A DNA stretch of 64,000 nucleotides from Sulfurovum zhangzhouensis (GTDB lineage: Bacteria > Campylobacterota > Campylobacteria > Campylobacterales > Sulfurovaceae): NCBI RefSeq assembly GCF_030347965.1, contig NZ_JAQIBD010000003.1:124001-188000 (forward strand). The letters are read 5' to 3'. Position numbers and translations under genes: made by a program. Positions 1 through 8,556 of the stretch are shown here, in pieces. The notes below the pieces were generated by a model. It did not search any database, was not told the DNA's origin, and was given only the letters and a program-made list of their open reading frames with translations. Numbering within the stretch: the stretch's first letter is position 1; every line of letters begins with the position of its first letter.

Positions 1-782
1 AGCTCATGACCGTCGATGATCTCATAAACTGGGAACATCAATGAGTCAGTCGCCAAGTCAGTGATACCGATCGTATCTTTTGGGTCGAATTTCCACTCAG
101 TACAACATGGTGATACTGTGTTGATGAAACATGGACCTTCAGTCTCCAATGCTTTTTGGAAACCTTTTGCCATAGACTTCCACTTGTTTGGTGCAAGCTG
201 TGCAACATAAGGCGCACCATGTGCAGCCATGATCGCTACGATATCTTTTTTCTTCTCTTTTTTACCATAAGAGTGTGAACCAGCTTGAGCTGTCGATGTA
301 GTTGCACCGATAGGTGTTGCTGAAGATCTTTGACCACCAGTGTTTGCATAGTTTTCATTATCTAGACAGATATAAGTGAAGTCATGACCTCTCTCAACTG
401 CACCTGACAACCATTGGAAACCGATATCAAATGTTGATCCGTCACCACCGAATGCTACGAATTTTACCGGAGCATCGTTATCTTTTAGTGTACCTTTTCT
501 CTTACGAGCTTTGTGCATTGCTTCTGCACCAGAAACTGCTGTTGCAGCATTTTCAAACCCGATATGGATCCATGAAGTATCCCAAGAAGTAAACGGATAA
601 ACCGCAGTAGATACTTCAAGACATCCTGTGTTTGTAGAGATAACAAGGTTGTCATCCGTACAGTTCATAAGCTCTCTAACGATCATAGAGTGCGCACAAC
701 CAGGACAAAGAGTATGTGCTCCTTCGAACCTGTCATTGTTCGTTGAAAAATCTTTTAAGTTTTTAATTGATGTAATTGCCAT
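1..782 (-). CDS. porB: 2-oxoacid (pyruvate):ferredoxin oxidoreductase, beta subunit, 3' end outside window
   Basis: Thiamine-diphosphate subunit of the four-subunit enzyme that interconverts pyruvate plus CoA and acetyl-CoA plus CO2 using ferredoxin or flavodoxin; in autotrophic epsilonproteobacteria it works in the reductive TCA cycle. About 260 residues are visible and the C-terminus runs off the left edge. Seen: CPGC near residues 26-29 and Cys54, which fit the 4Fe-4S ligands of this family, GDGS at about 113-116 followed by DNENYANTGGQ near 141-151, the usual TPP/Mg site. ATG at 782 lies 2 bases after the alpha-subunit stop. It is the last gene of porCDAB. The substrate (pyruvate rather than 2-oxoglutarate) is inferred from the Helicobacter-like gene order. 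Confidence 0.92.
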   Translation of the reverse strand, partial: MAITSIKNLKDFSTNNDRFEGAHTLCPGCAHSMIVRELMNCTDDNLVISTNTGCLEVSTAVYPFTSWDTSWIHIGFENAATAVSGAEAMHKARKRKGTLKDNDAPVKFVAFGGDGSTFDIGFQWLSGAVERGHDFTYICLDNENYANTGGQRSSATPIGATTSTAQAGSHSYGKKEKKKDIVAIMAAHGAPYVAQLAPNKWKSMAKGFQKALETEGPCFINTVSPCCTEWKFDPKDTIGITDLATDSLMFPVYEIIDGHE

Positions 783-784
783 AA

Positions 785-2020
785 TTAACCTCTTTTCGTT
801 TGAAAGAATCCAAGGGTTGGTCCTCTAAGTCCTGAGAACTGTTGGATATCTGTTGTAATATAACCTGCATCAGCATGTGCTTTCTGCTCTTTGAAGATTC
901 TTTTTGCTTCTGCGATAGAAAAGTCACGTCCACCAAGACCATAGATAAAGTTTGTTACAAGTGGTCTGTTTGCTGTTGTATAAAGCGCTGCAGATACTTC
1001 ATTAAAGAATGCACCCATTGCACCACCTGGACTTGATCTGTCAAGAACCGCTACTGATTTAACATTTTCGAGTGCATCTCTTACATTATCAAACGGGAAT
1101 GGTCTGAAACATCTGATTGCAACAACACCTGCTTTGATACCTTCTTCGGCTCTAAGCTCTTTTGCCGCTACTCTTGCTGTCTCAACAGTCGTACCAAGTG
1201 CAACGATTGCCACTTCAGCATCTTCCATATCATAAGTCTCAACTCTATTGTACTTTCTACCAGATACTTTTTCAAAGTCAGCAAACACTTCATCAATAAT
1301 AGGACGAGAATCCATCAATGCTTTATGTTGTCTTGCTTTGTGTTCAAAGTGCCAATCTTCTTCTGTTTGCGCACCATATGTTACCGGTCTTGAGAAATCA
1401 AGCATATCATCTACCGGTTGGAAATCACCTACGAAGTTATAAGCCACTTCATCTGCAAGAGGATACACGTTCTGAGCTGTGTGAGATGTGATAAATCCAT
1501 CTTGGTGAACCATGACCGGAAGTCTTACATTGTGGTTCTCACCAATTCTAAATGCACACAGTGCCAAGTCATATGCTTCTTGTGCATTGAATGCATCAAG
1601 CTGGATCCAACCAGAATCACGTCCAAGATACATATCCGCATGGTCACCACGTACGTTAAGTGGAGAAGCAAGCGCTCTGTTTACTACATTAAGTACGATT
1701 GGAAGTCTCATACCAGATGCTTGGTATAGTACCTCAGCCATCAAAGCAAAACCTTGTGATGAAGTCGCTGTAGATACACGTCCACCTGCAGCAGATGCAC
1801 CTACACATCCTGACATTGCAGCATGTTCAGACTCTACCATAACAAACTCACCGTCGATATAACCGTTTGCTACGTAATTTCCGTAGTTTTCAACGATTGG
1901 CGTAGAAGGCGTAATAGGGTATGCTGCAACAACATCCACTTGTGCTTGTCTTAACGCTTGAGAAGCGGCGAAGTTACCATCCCATACTTCTCTTTCTTGT
2001 AAATCGTATTTTTCTGCCAT
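785..2020 (-). CDS. porA: 2-oxoacid (pyruvate):ferredoxin oxidoreductase, alpha subunit
   Basis: 411 residues, the usual length of the alpha chain of four-subunit POR, which supplies the pyrimidine-binding half of the TPP site and the substrate pocket. Seen: an N-terminal AYPITPSTPIVE block near residues 34-45 and a VESEHAAMSGCVGASAAGGR block, both typical of the family, and a C-terminal transketolase-C-like region with FRPFP and GLGGRDF. It sits between the delta and beta genes with gaps of 9 and 2 bases, so the four are almost certainly one transcript. Confidence 0.93.
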   Translation of the reverse strand: MAEKYDLQEREVWDGNFAASQALRQAQVDVVAAYPITPSTPIVENYGNYVANGYIDGEFVMVESEHAAMSGCVGASAAGGRVSTATSSQGFALMAEVLYQASGMRLPIVLNVVNRALASPLNVRGDHADMYLGRDSGWIQLDAFNAQEAYDLALCAFRIGENHNVRLPVMVHQDGFITSHTAQNVYPLADEVAYNFVGDFQPVDDMLDFSRPVTYGAQTEEDWHFEHKARQHKALMDSRPIIDEVFADFEKVSGRKYNRVETYDMEDAEVAIVALGTTVETARVAAKELRAEEGIKAGVVAIRCFRPFPFDNVRDALENVKSVAVLDRSSPGGAMGAFFNEVSAALYTTANRPLVTNFIYGLGGRDFSIAEAKRIFKEQKAHADAGYITTDIQQFSGLRGPTLGFFQTKRG

Positions 2021-2029
2021 ACCAGTTCC

Positions 2030-2485
2030 TTACTTCTCTTTTTTCTTTTTCTCTGGCCACTGAGACAATGCCTCATCCAGCGGAGTATATTCACTAAACA
2101 TTAAAAGTGATTTAGGGTTTGTAGGACATACTTCCACACATACCTCACACCCTTTACAGTGATCATAGTCAATACCTAACATCTGTTTATCTCTTGATAA
2201 AATAGAACTGTCCGGACACCATACCCAACAGTTTTGACAGTCGATACATACATCTATGTTAAATACAGGTTTTTTTACCCTCCATGATGCAACAGTTGCT
2301 GTATAAGAGTTATGATTTGAATATGTTCTCTCTTCAGCTTTTTTAAGTGCGATACCTGTTGCATCACCTTCAAATGAAGGAAGGATACATCCTTGTGTTA
2401 CCTCATGCCAACCCTCTAGACTGCTACCGCTTTCCAGTCCGCGCTGTCCTCTGTTGTCATTTGCTAATAATTTTAAATCTTGCAT
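2030..2485 (-). CDS. porD: 2-oxoacid:ferredoxin oxidoreductase, delta (ferredoxin) subunit
   Basis: 151-residue 2[4Fe-4S] ferredoxin-like subunit that carries electrons out of the POR complex. Seen: two CxxCxxCxxxCP clusters, Cys80/83/86/90 and Cys110/113/116/120. A roughly 70-residue N-terminal extension lacks cysteine ligands, as in other Campylobacterota PorD. Gene order is C-D-A-B. Confidence 0.92.
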   Translation of the reverse strand: MQDLKLLANDNRGQRGLESGSSLEGWHEVTQGCILPSFEGDATGIALKKAEERTYSNHNSYTATVASWRVKKPVFNIDVCIDCQNCWVWCPDSSILSRDKQMLGIDYDHCKGCEVCVEVCPTNPKSLLMFSEYTPLDEALSQWPEKKKKEK

Positions 2486-2500
2486 GCTAATCCTCTTTCC

Positions 2501-3064
2501 TTACTTCACGTCGTTGTATGCTTTTGTGATCGCTGCCATGTTTCCGTCAATGATCTTTTGAGGGAACTTCGCAAGTACTCTCTTCATATTTTCCAAGAAA
2601 TAATCAAGTTCAAACATACCTGAAACTTTTACAAATGCACCAAGCATTGGAGCATTTGGAACTGATCTACCGATAGTGTCCAATGAAATTTGTACACAGT
2701 CAACGACAAATACTCTATCTTCTTTGCCTTTAAGTGAAGGAATACCTTCGATCAACTCCTCTTTAGTAAGGTGTGTCGTAACGATATATTTAGTATGATC
2801 GGCTTCATTTTCTACGATATTATCCGTATATGCCAATGCAGGATCGATTACCAGGACATAGTCAGGGTTCATAAATTTTGCATGGTTAAAAATTTGTTCA
2901 TCGTCAATTCTGTTATACGCTCTTAGTGCAGCTCCCCTTTTTGCTGAACCGTATAGTGCAAAAGCCTGAACTTCTTTACCAGTTGTTGCAACAACGTCCC
3001 CTAGACCTTTAGCACCAGATACCGCCCCTTGACCAGCACGGCTGTGCCATCTAATCTCTGTCAT
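2501..3064 (-). CDS. porC: 2-oxoacid:ferredoxin oxidoreductase, gamma subunit
   Basis: 187 residues, the usual length of the gamma subunit, which has a Rossmann-like fold and contributes to CoA binding. Seen: the N-terminal IRWHSRAGQGAVSGAK stretch (family pattern R-x-G-Q-G-x-x-x-A) and a later PNAPMLGAF block. First gene of the operon; ATG at 3064 is preceded by TAGGAG. Its leader of about 115 nt contains a strong hairpin followed by a U-rich run (listed separately). Confidence 0.92.
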   Translation of the reverse strand: MTEIRWHSRAGQGAVSGAKGLGDVVATTGKEVQAFALYGSAKRGAALRAYNRIDDEQIFNHAKFMNPDYVLVIDPALAYTDNIVENEADHTKYIVTTHLTKEELIEGIPSLKGKEDRVFVVDCVQISLDTIGRSVPNAPMLGAFVKVSGMFELDYFLENMKRVLAKFPQKIIDGNMAAITKAYNDVK

Positions 3065-3078
3065 GTTTTCTCCTATCT

Positions 3079-3132
3079 AAAATAATAAAACCCTCTAGAT
3101 AACACTACAAAAAAGTAGTGTTGTGCAGAGGG
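3079..3132 (-). promoter_or_regulatory. Terminator-like hairpin in the porCDAB leader
   Basis: On the minus strand CCCTCT (3132-3127) pairs with AGAGGG (3096-3091), and inside it AACACTAC (3122-3115) pairs with GTAGTGTT (3108-3101) around a six-T loop. The stem is followed at once by TTTTATTATTTT and then the porC ribosome-binding site. It therefore looks like an intrinsic terminator between promoter and first gene. Attenuation is inferred; an mRNA-stabilising 5' hairpin is the alternative. Confidence 0.55.
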
Positions 3133-3186
3133 ACCTATTATCATATTTTCCCTATTGTAGTCATGCGACTCTTAAATCGGGTTGAA

Positions 3187-3192
3187 ATTATA
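3187..3192 (-). promoter_or_regulatory. -10 box for porCDAB
   Basis: Perfect TATAAT on the minus strand about 120 bp upstream of the porC ATG, in an AT-rich stretch. Campylobacterota sigma-70 promoters often lack a clear -35, and none is obvious here. Confidence 0.5.
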
Positions 3193-3209
3193 ATATATTT
3201 AAGCTGTAC

Positions 3210-3842
3210 CTATCGGTTTGCGATAAATCTAACCGCCTCTAACGCATTTGAATGAATGTAATCAGTACAATTGATCAAATTTATTTCATCTGCATAACCG
3301 CAAGTGACCCCGACACCTATAACATTTGCTTCCTTAGCAGAAAGCATATCCATGCAGGTATCTCCTACCATCCAGACATTTTTTGCACCTTTTGGTAACG
3401 CCTGGAGGGCTTTTTGTATCGGTTCTGGATGCGGTTTCGGGTTTTCCACATCTTCTCTACCGATCAATACTTCAAAATGATGCATTAAGCCTAAATGCTC
3501 CAACAATTCAATCGAATACTTTGCTGTCTTTGTGGTCACTACACCCAAAGTAGCATGTTGACTCGCAAGTTCAACTGCCTCTTTAGCATGGGGTAGAAGC
3601 ACAGTCTTTTGACAGGAAATAATGCGGTAATGCATTTTATAAGCATCAACGTAATCCCATACTTTCCCCTCTTCTACACCCAATGTAGTGAACATGACAT
3701 CAAGGGGATGTCCGATCTCTGCTTTGATAAGTTTACTGTCTGGTACTGCTTCTCCGTGTGTCTCAAAGGCAACTTTAAAGCTCTCAAGTATTGCTTCAGT
3801 TGAGTCGATAAGTGTACCGTCCAGGTCAAAAAGTATAATCAT
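3210..3842 (-). CDS. HAD-family phosphatase, phosphoglycolate phosphatase-like
   Basis: 210-residue haloacid-dehalogenase hydrolase. Seen: motif I FDLDGTLIDST at residues 4-14 (nucleophile Asp and Asp+2), motif II threonine in GVVTTKT, motif III lysine in ENPKPHP, motif IV VGDTCMDMLSA. An alpha-helical cap lies between motifs I and II, as in Gph/PpaX proteins. Start chosen at the ATG at 3842, right after AAAAGGAGATCA, rather than the ATG 30 bases upstream. The substrate cannot be read from sequence; 2-phosphoglycolate or a nucleotide monophosphate is most likely. Confidence 0.85.
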   Translation of the reverse strand: MIILFDLDGTLIDSTEAILESFKVAFETHGEAVPDSKLIKAEIGHPLDVMFTTLGVEEGKVWDYVDAYKMHYRIISCQKTVLLPHAKEAVELASQHATLGVVTTKTAKYSIELLEHLGLMHHFEVLIGREDVENPKPHPEPIQKALQALPKGAKNVWMVGDTCMDMLSAKEANVIGVGVTCGYADEINLINCTDYIHSNALEAVRFIANR

Positions 3843-3930
3843 TGATCTCCTTTTGTCTCTCGTTGAGAGCAAAATTTGTTACTATATACCAAACTTTCCA
3901 AATACTGTCAAGTATGAGATAGAAGATCGT

Positions 3931-5403
3931 TTATTTTTTTCCATTCGGATCAGGGTTGAATTTCCATATCGTTACGATCGGTATGACCAGTCCCAGTAAG
4001 ATTACTACCCAAAGCAAAATACCGAGTTCATCATAATTTGCAGGGATAACAATAATACCATCTTCTCTTACATCACGTGTTACAATAAATAGTTTATTAA
4101 GATATTTACTGAAGATCCCGGCTGCACTCAATGCAATGTTCATCAGTGATGCCATCAAAGCAAACCACGTACCTTTTTTCCCTTCGGGTGCATAGATCGC
4201 AACAAGTGTCAGCATCAATACACCGGCAATATATTCAAAAGGAGAAGCGATCGCCGTATCCACCAGTGCTACAGTTCTTGCATCAATACCTAATAATGTA
4301 TGTAAATCATAGTACATCCCCAGTACTGGCATAGAGAGTATTGTTCCTATAATAGTTAGGAATATCAATACCTTTGATATCGATTGGTTAACAATGAACT
4401 TGGAACTGAACCACATACCGGCAAGCGCGATCCCTCCTCCGATCATCGCAAGTTTGGCAAAAAATGCTTCATCAAACCCAAGGACATCGATCTCCCACCA
4501 CTGTAATGCAGGTCCTACGCTTGGCATCGCACGATACACAAAGATCACGATCATCGCCATCTTAATATGATGGATTGTCTCAGGGTCCAGATCACCAACC
4601 AGAGAACGCAAAAGATACAACACCACGATAAGTGAGATCACAAAAACAATCAACTGAGAATACGGTACGTCATGATATCCCATCATTACGACAAAAACAG
4701 CAAATGCAAGCCCTCCGAACAATACTTCTTTATTGATAGGGGAAGTAGGAACCGGGTTAAGTTTGACAAAGAGTACACCAAGGATGGATAACACAGGTAT
4801 AAAAAGAGAAAAGATAAAAACCGTTTCATAGTTGTAAATCCCCGCCAGTTCACCACCAAGCCAACCCATAATAAAGATTGCAAACCCCAAAGAGAGACGC
4901 GCAAGTACCTGTATCATCGCAAGTTCTTTTTTTATCTCTTCTCTGCTTTGTGTACGATCAACCACTTCTGTGCTCATTGTATCAGCTACGACATCTTGCA
5001 TTACAAAACCCACTACCCCTATTACGGAAGCAAGTATATAGATATGCTCTTTACTGTAACCGGCAAGTATCGTGTGATCCCCTACTACATCGATCAGCAT
5101 CAGAGTACTTATTGTAATCAGAATTGCCCCGATAAAGACATAGACTTTTCTGTTGGAGCCAAAGATCGTTACTGAATCTACCAATTGTCCAAAAATCATT
5201 TTAATGGTCCAGGGTACTGTCAGCCATACACTCAGTGCAAGTAGATCTTCCGCACTGAGGCTCAACTCTTTTTTGACCCAGAAGTCCCTGGCAATAGCAA
5301 CAAAGACACTGGAACCGTAAGCAAAATATATCAACAGTAATGGGAGATAACGTAGCCTTATTGCCTTTATCGGTGTCAACAAGATATCCATCAATGACTG
5401 CAT
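3931..5403 (-). CDS. MFS-type membrane carrier, possibly folate-biopterin transporter (BT1-like)
   Basis: 490 residues with about 12 hydrophobic segments spread over the whole length and a short charged C-terminus. Seen: an MQDVVADTMSTEVVDRT stretch after the fourth or fifth segment, which resembles the conserved D-x-x-x-D region of the BT1/folate-biopterin transporter branch of the major facilitator superfamily. Membership is from pattern memory and the substrate is unknown. It stands alone: the SQR gene diverges from it across an AT-rich 246-bp gap, and the HAD gene lies downstream. Confidence 0.55.
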   Translation of the reverse strand: MQSLMDILLTPIKAIRLRYLPLLLIYFAYGSSVFVAIARDFWVKKELSLSAEDLLALSVWLTVPWTIKMIFGQLVDSVTIFGSNRKVYVFIGAILITISTLMLIDVVGDHTILAGYSKEHIYILASVIGVVGFVMQDVVADTMSTEVVDRTQSREEIKKELAMIQVLARLSLGFAIFIMGWLGGELAGIYNYETVFIFSLFIPVLSILGVLFVKLNPVPTSPINKEVLFGGLAFAVFVVMMGYHDVPYSQLIVFVISLIVVLYLLRSLVGDLDPETIHHIKMAMIVIFVYRAMPSVGPALQWWEIDVLGFDEAFFAKLAMIGGGIALAGMWFSSKFIVNQSISKVLIFLTIIGTILSMPVLGMYYDLHTLLGIDARTVALVDTAIASPFEYIAGVLMLTLVAIYAPEGKKGTWFALMASLMNIALSAAGIFSKYLNKLFIVTRDVREDGIIVIPANYDELGILLWVVILLGLVIPIVTIWKFNPDPNGKK

Positions 5404-5649
5404 TACCTATCCTTACTTGTCTATATTGTTTTAATTCATTTAGACAGAATAGTAGCATAGAAATTATTAGCCTCTATCCCAGACATAATATTAGAGCAGA
5501 AAGATAATATATAATATTGAATTATATTTTCAATTATTTTTATAGATATAAACTGATCAAAAAAAATAAATTTTATATAATTAATTTATATTTAACATTA
5601 CATTTCATAAAATTAATACTTGCTAGAAATTTTAAACTAAAGGAAGAAT

Positions 5650-7122
5650 ATGGCACGTTTGGTAGTTATGGGTGGTGGTGTCTCAGGACACACTGCTGCA
5701 ACATTTGCAAAAAAATGGTTGGGAGATGCTCATGAGGTCGTCGTGGTCACCCCAAACTCTCTATGGAACTGGATTCCATCGAATATCTGGGTAGGTGTTG
5801 GAGAAATGAAAAAAGAGGATGTTGTCTTCCCACTTGCTCCTGTATATGCAAAAGCAGGGATTGACTATAGACAGGCAAAAGCCGTATCAATCCATCCAAA
5901 TGGAAAAGAAGGTAGCGATACACCGTATATTACAATTGAATACACTGGGCAAGGAAAAGAAGGTCAGAGTGAAGAGGTAAGCTATGATTATCTTATCAAT
6001 GCAACTGGACCTAAGCTCAATTTTGATGCAACTCCAGGGCTTGGTGACGGTAAAGGGGGGATCGGAGGACATACTGTTTCAGTATGTACTGCAGACCATG
6101 CTACGCATGCAAATCTTGAGCTTCAACAGATATTTGCCAAAGCAAAAGCCGGTGAAAGACAAAAAGTAGTGATCGGTACAGGTCATGGTATGTGTACATG
6201 TCAGGGTGCAGCATTTGAGTATATCTTCAACGTTGAGCACGAAGCAAACAAAGCTGGCGTAAGGGATATGGTTGATATACAATGGATCTCAAATGAGTCA
6301 TTCCTGGGTGACTTCGGTATCGGTGGACTTCACATGAAACGTGGTGGCTATGCTGCAAGCTCGAGACTTTTTGCGGAATCACTTTACACGGAAAGAGGAA
6401 TCCCTTGGACAATTGGTGCACATGTCAGTAAAGTAGAAGATGGAAGACTTGAGTATGAACTTCTGGATGGAAGTACGGGAGAGATGGAATTTGACTTTGC
6501 AATGCTTATCCCTCCATTTGCCGGAGTAGGTCTAAAGGCATATGATAAAGATGGTTCGGATATGACAGCTCAGATCTTTGCACCAAATGGCTTCTTGAAA
6601 GTTGATGCAGACTATACGCCAAAAGCGTATGAAGATTGGAAAGCAAGTGACTGGCCGAGAACTTATCAAAACCCAGATTTCAAAAATATCTTTGCATGTG
6701 GTATTGCATTTGCACCACCGCACCTCATTTCTAAACCGATGAGCTCACCAAACGGTACTCCAATCAACCCAACGCCTCCTAGAACTGGTATGCCATCAGG
6801 TATCATAGGAAAAGCAGTGGCTCACTCAATCACTGATCTGATCCAAAAAGGTCCGGACGCTCATTTACATGAAGCCTCAATGGCTGAAATGGGTGCAGCA
6901 TGTGTAGCATCTGCAGGTAAAGGTTTGACTGACGGTACGGCAGCAGCATTGACTGTCTATCCTGTAGTACCTGACTTTGAAAAATATCCTGGACTTGGAC
7001 GAGATCTGGACTATACATTCGGAGAGATTGGACTTGCTGGACACTGGATCAAACATATCCTACACCATATGTTCATCTATAAAGCAAAACTCAAGCCGGG
7101 CTGGACTTTGATCCCAGAATAA
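5650..7122 (+). CDS. sqr: Sulfide:quinone oxidoreductase family flavoprotein
   Basis: 490-residue FAD protein of the disulfide-oxidoreductase fold that oxidises sulfide to sulfur/polysulfide and reduces membrane quinone. Seen: N-terminal dinucleotide motif VVMGGGVSGHTAA (5-17), NATGP at about 117-121, Cys146, Cys182/Cys184 in the GMCTCQGAAFEY block (equivalent to the SQR C-x-G-P-A region), and a further Cys in IFACGIAFAPPH. These supply the three redox cysteines expected of SQR. The C-terminal HWIKHILHHMF region looks amphipathic, fitting monotopic membrane attachment. It is longer than type I/II enzymes (about 430), so a type III, IV or VI enzyme is likely, but I cannot assign the type. RBS AAAGGAAGA precedes the ATG. 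Confidence 0.85.
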   Translation: MARLVVMGGGVSGHTAATFAKKWLGDAHEVVVVTPNSLWNWIPSNIWVGVGEMKKEDVVFPLAPVYAKAGIDYRQAKAVSIHPNGKEGSDTPYITIEYTGQGKEGQSEEVSYDYLINATGPKLNFDATPGLGDGKGGIGGHTVSVCTADHATHANLELQQIFAKAKAGERQKVVIGTGHGMCTCQGAAFEYIFNVEHEANKAGVRDMVDIQWISNESFLGDFGIGGLHMKRGGYAASSRLFAESLYTERGIPWTIGAHVSKVEDGRLEYELLDGSTGEMEFDFAMLIPPFAGVGLKAYDKDGSDMTAQIFAPNGFLKVDADYTPKAYEDWKASDWPRTYQNPDFKNIFACGIAFAPPHLISKPMSSPNGTPINPTPPRTGMPSGIIGKAVAHSITDLIQKGPDAHLHEASMAEMGAACVASAGKGLTDGTAAALTVYPVVPDFEKYPGLGRDLDYTFGEIGLAGHWIKHILHHMFIYKAKLKPGWTLIPE

Positions 7123-7186
7123 GAAGCACGAAATAAAGTATCGTTGAAAGTAGAAATACCGAATAAAATAAATTAGGAGAAAATAA

Positions 7187-7348
7187 ATGAAACAAATTGA
7201 AGAGAGAGTAAAGCCTTACGACCAGAACTTTACTACAATGGTTCCAACAGGTTTTGTAAAATTCATGAGAACTTGTATACTTTGGCAAATTATCAGATTT
7301 ATCGTTATCAACATTAAAATGCTTATTGTTGTACGTAAAAGCCACTAA
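7187..7348 (+). CDS. 53-residue membrane peptide cotranscribed with SQR
   Basis: A short gene not recognised from any family I know. It begins 64 bases after the SQR stop, has a good RBS (TTAGGAGAAAATAA-ATG), and ends just before a strong terminator, so it closes the sqr transcript. The first 20 residues are polar (MKQIEERVKPYDQNFTTMV); from about residue 23 there is one hydrophobic, arginine/lysine-flanked helix with a single Cys30 and a basic end (VVRKSH). Inference: a membrane anchor or small partner of the monotopic SQR. Confidence 0.65.
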   Translation: MKQIEERVKPYDQNFTTMVPTGFVKFMRTCILWQIIRFIVINIKMLIVVRKSH

Positions 7349-7355
7349 TATTACA

Positions 7356-7379
7356 CACTCCTGCTTCAAAGCAGGAGTG
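7356..7379 (+). terminator. Intrinsic terminator after sqr and the 53-residue gene
   Basis: CACTCCTGCT (7356-7365), TCAA loop, AGCAGGAGTG (7370-7379): a perfect 10-bp stem, followed by ATCATATTTTCC. It begins 8 bases after the small gene's stop. Confidence 0.85.
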
Positions 7380-7451
7380 ATCATATTTTCCAACTCTTTT
7401 TAAAATCTATCTATTTAAATTAGCTTTTACAAATAGTTGAAGAGGATGCTT

Positions 7452-8267
7452 ATGGTACAAAAACTTGTTATATATCCGGATGAACGTGTCAATATCGCAT
7501 GTACTGATGTGCGTTCTTTTAATCAAACACTTTGGGATGTGATCGAAGATATCAAAGATACAATGATCAAACATAACCTAGATGCATTAGCTGCAATCCA
7601 GATTGCCTATCCATATAATATCGTACTGATCAAAGAAGCAGATGGAAGTTACAGTGAATATATTAATCCAAGGATCATAGGAAGCTATGGGAAATTTGAT
7701 TCTATAGAGACTACAGCATATTACCCTGAAATCACCCAAATCGTTCCACGAGCACAAAGAATTAAGGTTATCTATGAAGACCGTCATGGCAAACCAAAAT
7801 CAATTGATATTGATGATGAAAAATATGCTGCAACGTTCCAAAGAAAAGTGGATTATCTCTTTGGAGGAACATTTCTTGATAAAGTGAGTAAAGCGCATAG
7901 AGAACGTGTACTTGAAGCACTGAAAAACAATGGTCTTATACCACAAGTTGAAATCTGTCCTACTTTTTCCAAAAAAGACTATTTTGTCAGTTTCACTGAC
8001 AAGCTGCTTTTTATTATGGGACTTACACTTGTTTCACCTTTTTTTAACCTCTCTAAAGAGACACTAAATACACTGTATACATTGGATAAGTTCTTGCTAC
8101 CGATTATTTTTGTATTGATGATAGGATTCTTTTTCTATGCTCAGTATGAAGCAAAAAAGTACTCACAATGCAGCTCATGTCAGATAGGAAATAATATTGG
8201 AGTAATTATCAAACGATTTATTACAGGAATCGTGTTAGCCATTGGAGCATATATAATTCTGGGCTAA
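7452..8267 (+). CDS. Peptide-deformylase-like pseudoenzyme fused to a membrane domain
   Basis: 271 residues. Residues 1-146 align without gaps to the peptide deformylase motifs, but every catalytic residue is changed. Motif I GxGLAAPQ reads LDALAAIQ (43-50). Motif II EGCLSxP reads ETTAYYP (86-92), with Thr88 for the metal-binding Cys. Motif III QHExDHLxG reads QRKVDYLFG (130-138), with Arg131 and Tyr135 for the two His and Lys132 for the catalytic Glu. The family scaffold (IYPD near 7-10, FLDKVS at 141-146) is kept. Residues 182-270 carry about three hydrophobic segments with a CSSC pair at 240-243. Deformylase activity is not expected. ATG at 7452 follows GAAGAGG by 6 bases; upstream TTG and ATG codons in frame are less likely. 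Confidence 0.8.
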   Translation: MVQKLVIYPDERVNIACTDVRSFNQTLWDVIEDIKDTMIKHNLDALAAIQIAYPYNIVLIKEADGSYSEYINPRIIGSYGKFDSIETTAYYPEITQIVPRAQRIKVIYEDRHGKPKSIDIDDEKYAATFQRKVDYLFGGTFLDKVSKAHRERVLEALKNNGLIPQVEICPTFSKKDYFVSFTDKLLFIMGLTLVSPFFNLSKETLNTLYTLDKFLLPIIFVLMIGFFFYAQYEAKKYSQCSSCQIGNNIGVIIKRFITGIVLAIGAYIILG

Positions 8268-8482
8268 CTTTTCTTTTTAAAGACCAGGAGAGGTAATAAT
8301 CCAAAATAAGCTAATGTTCCATATGCCTGATCTATCTTTACATCTGGCTTGATCTCCAAGATAAGCTTCTTGATACTCTCTTCATCCAGATCACCCAGGT
8401 ATTCACCTTCACCATGATCTTCTTTATACAGTTTAACCAATAAATGAGTATCTTTTTCTTCTTGATATATCCATATTCTCAT
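8264..8482 (-). CDS. Small protein of unknown function (72 aa)
   Basis: Not recognised. 72 residues, acidic in the middle (GEGEYLGDLDEESIKKL), with a hydrophobic stretch YGTLAYFGLLPLLVF before a KKKS end. RBS AGGAG lies 5 bases before the ATG. Its 3' end overlaps the 3' end of the convergent deformylase-like gene by 4 bases. Confidence 0.6.
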   Translation of the reverse strand: MRIWIYQEEKDTHLLVKLYKEDHGEGEYLGDLDEESIKKLILEIKPDVKIDQAYGTLAYFGLLPLLVFKKKS

Positions 8483-8556
8483 ATTAACTCCTATGTGATC
8501 TTCTCAAAAAATATTTTTAGTTAAAATACTTTATCCATTTTGAACGTATCAAAGAT

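Noticed and set aside
7452-8267. Functional peptide deformylase
   Set aside because: All metal ligands and the catalytic Glu are substituted, so the enzyme name would mislead.
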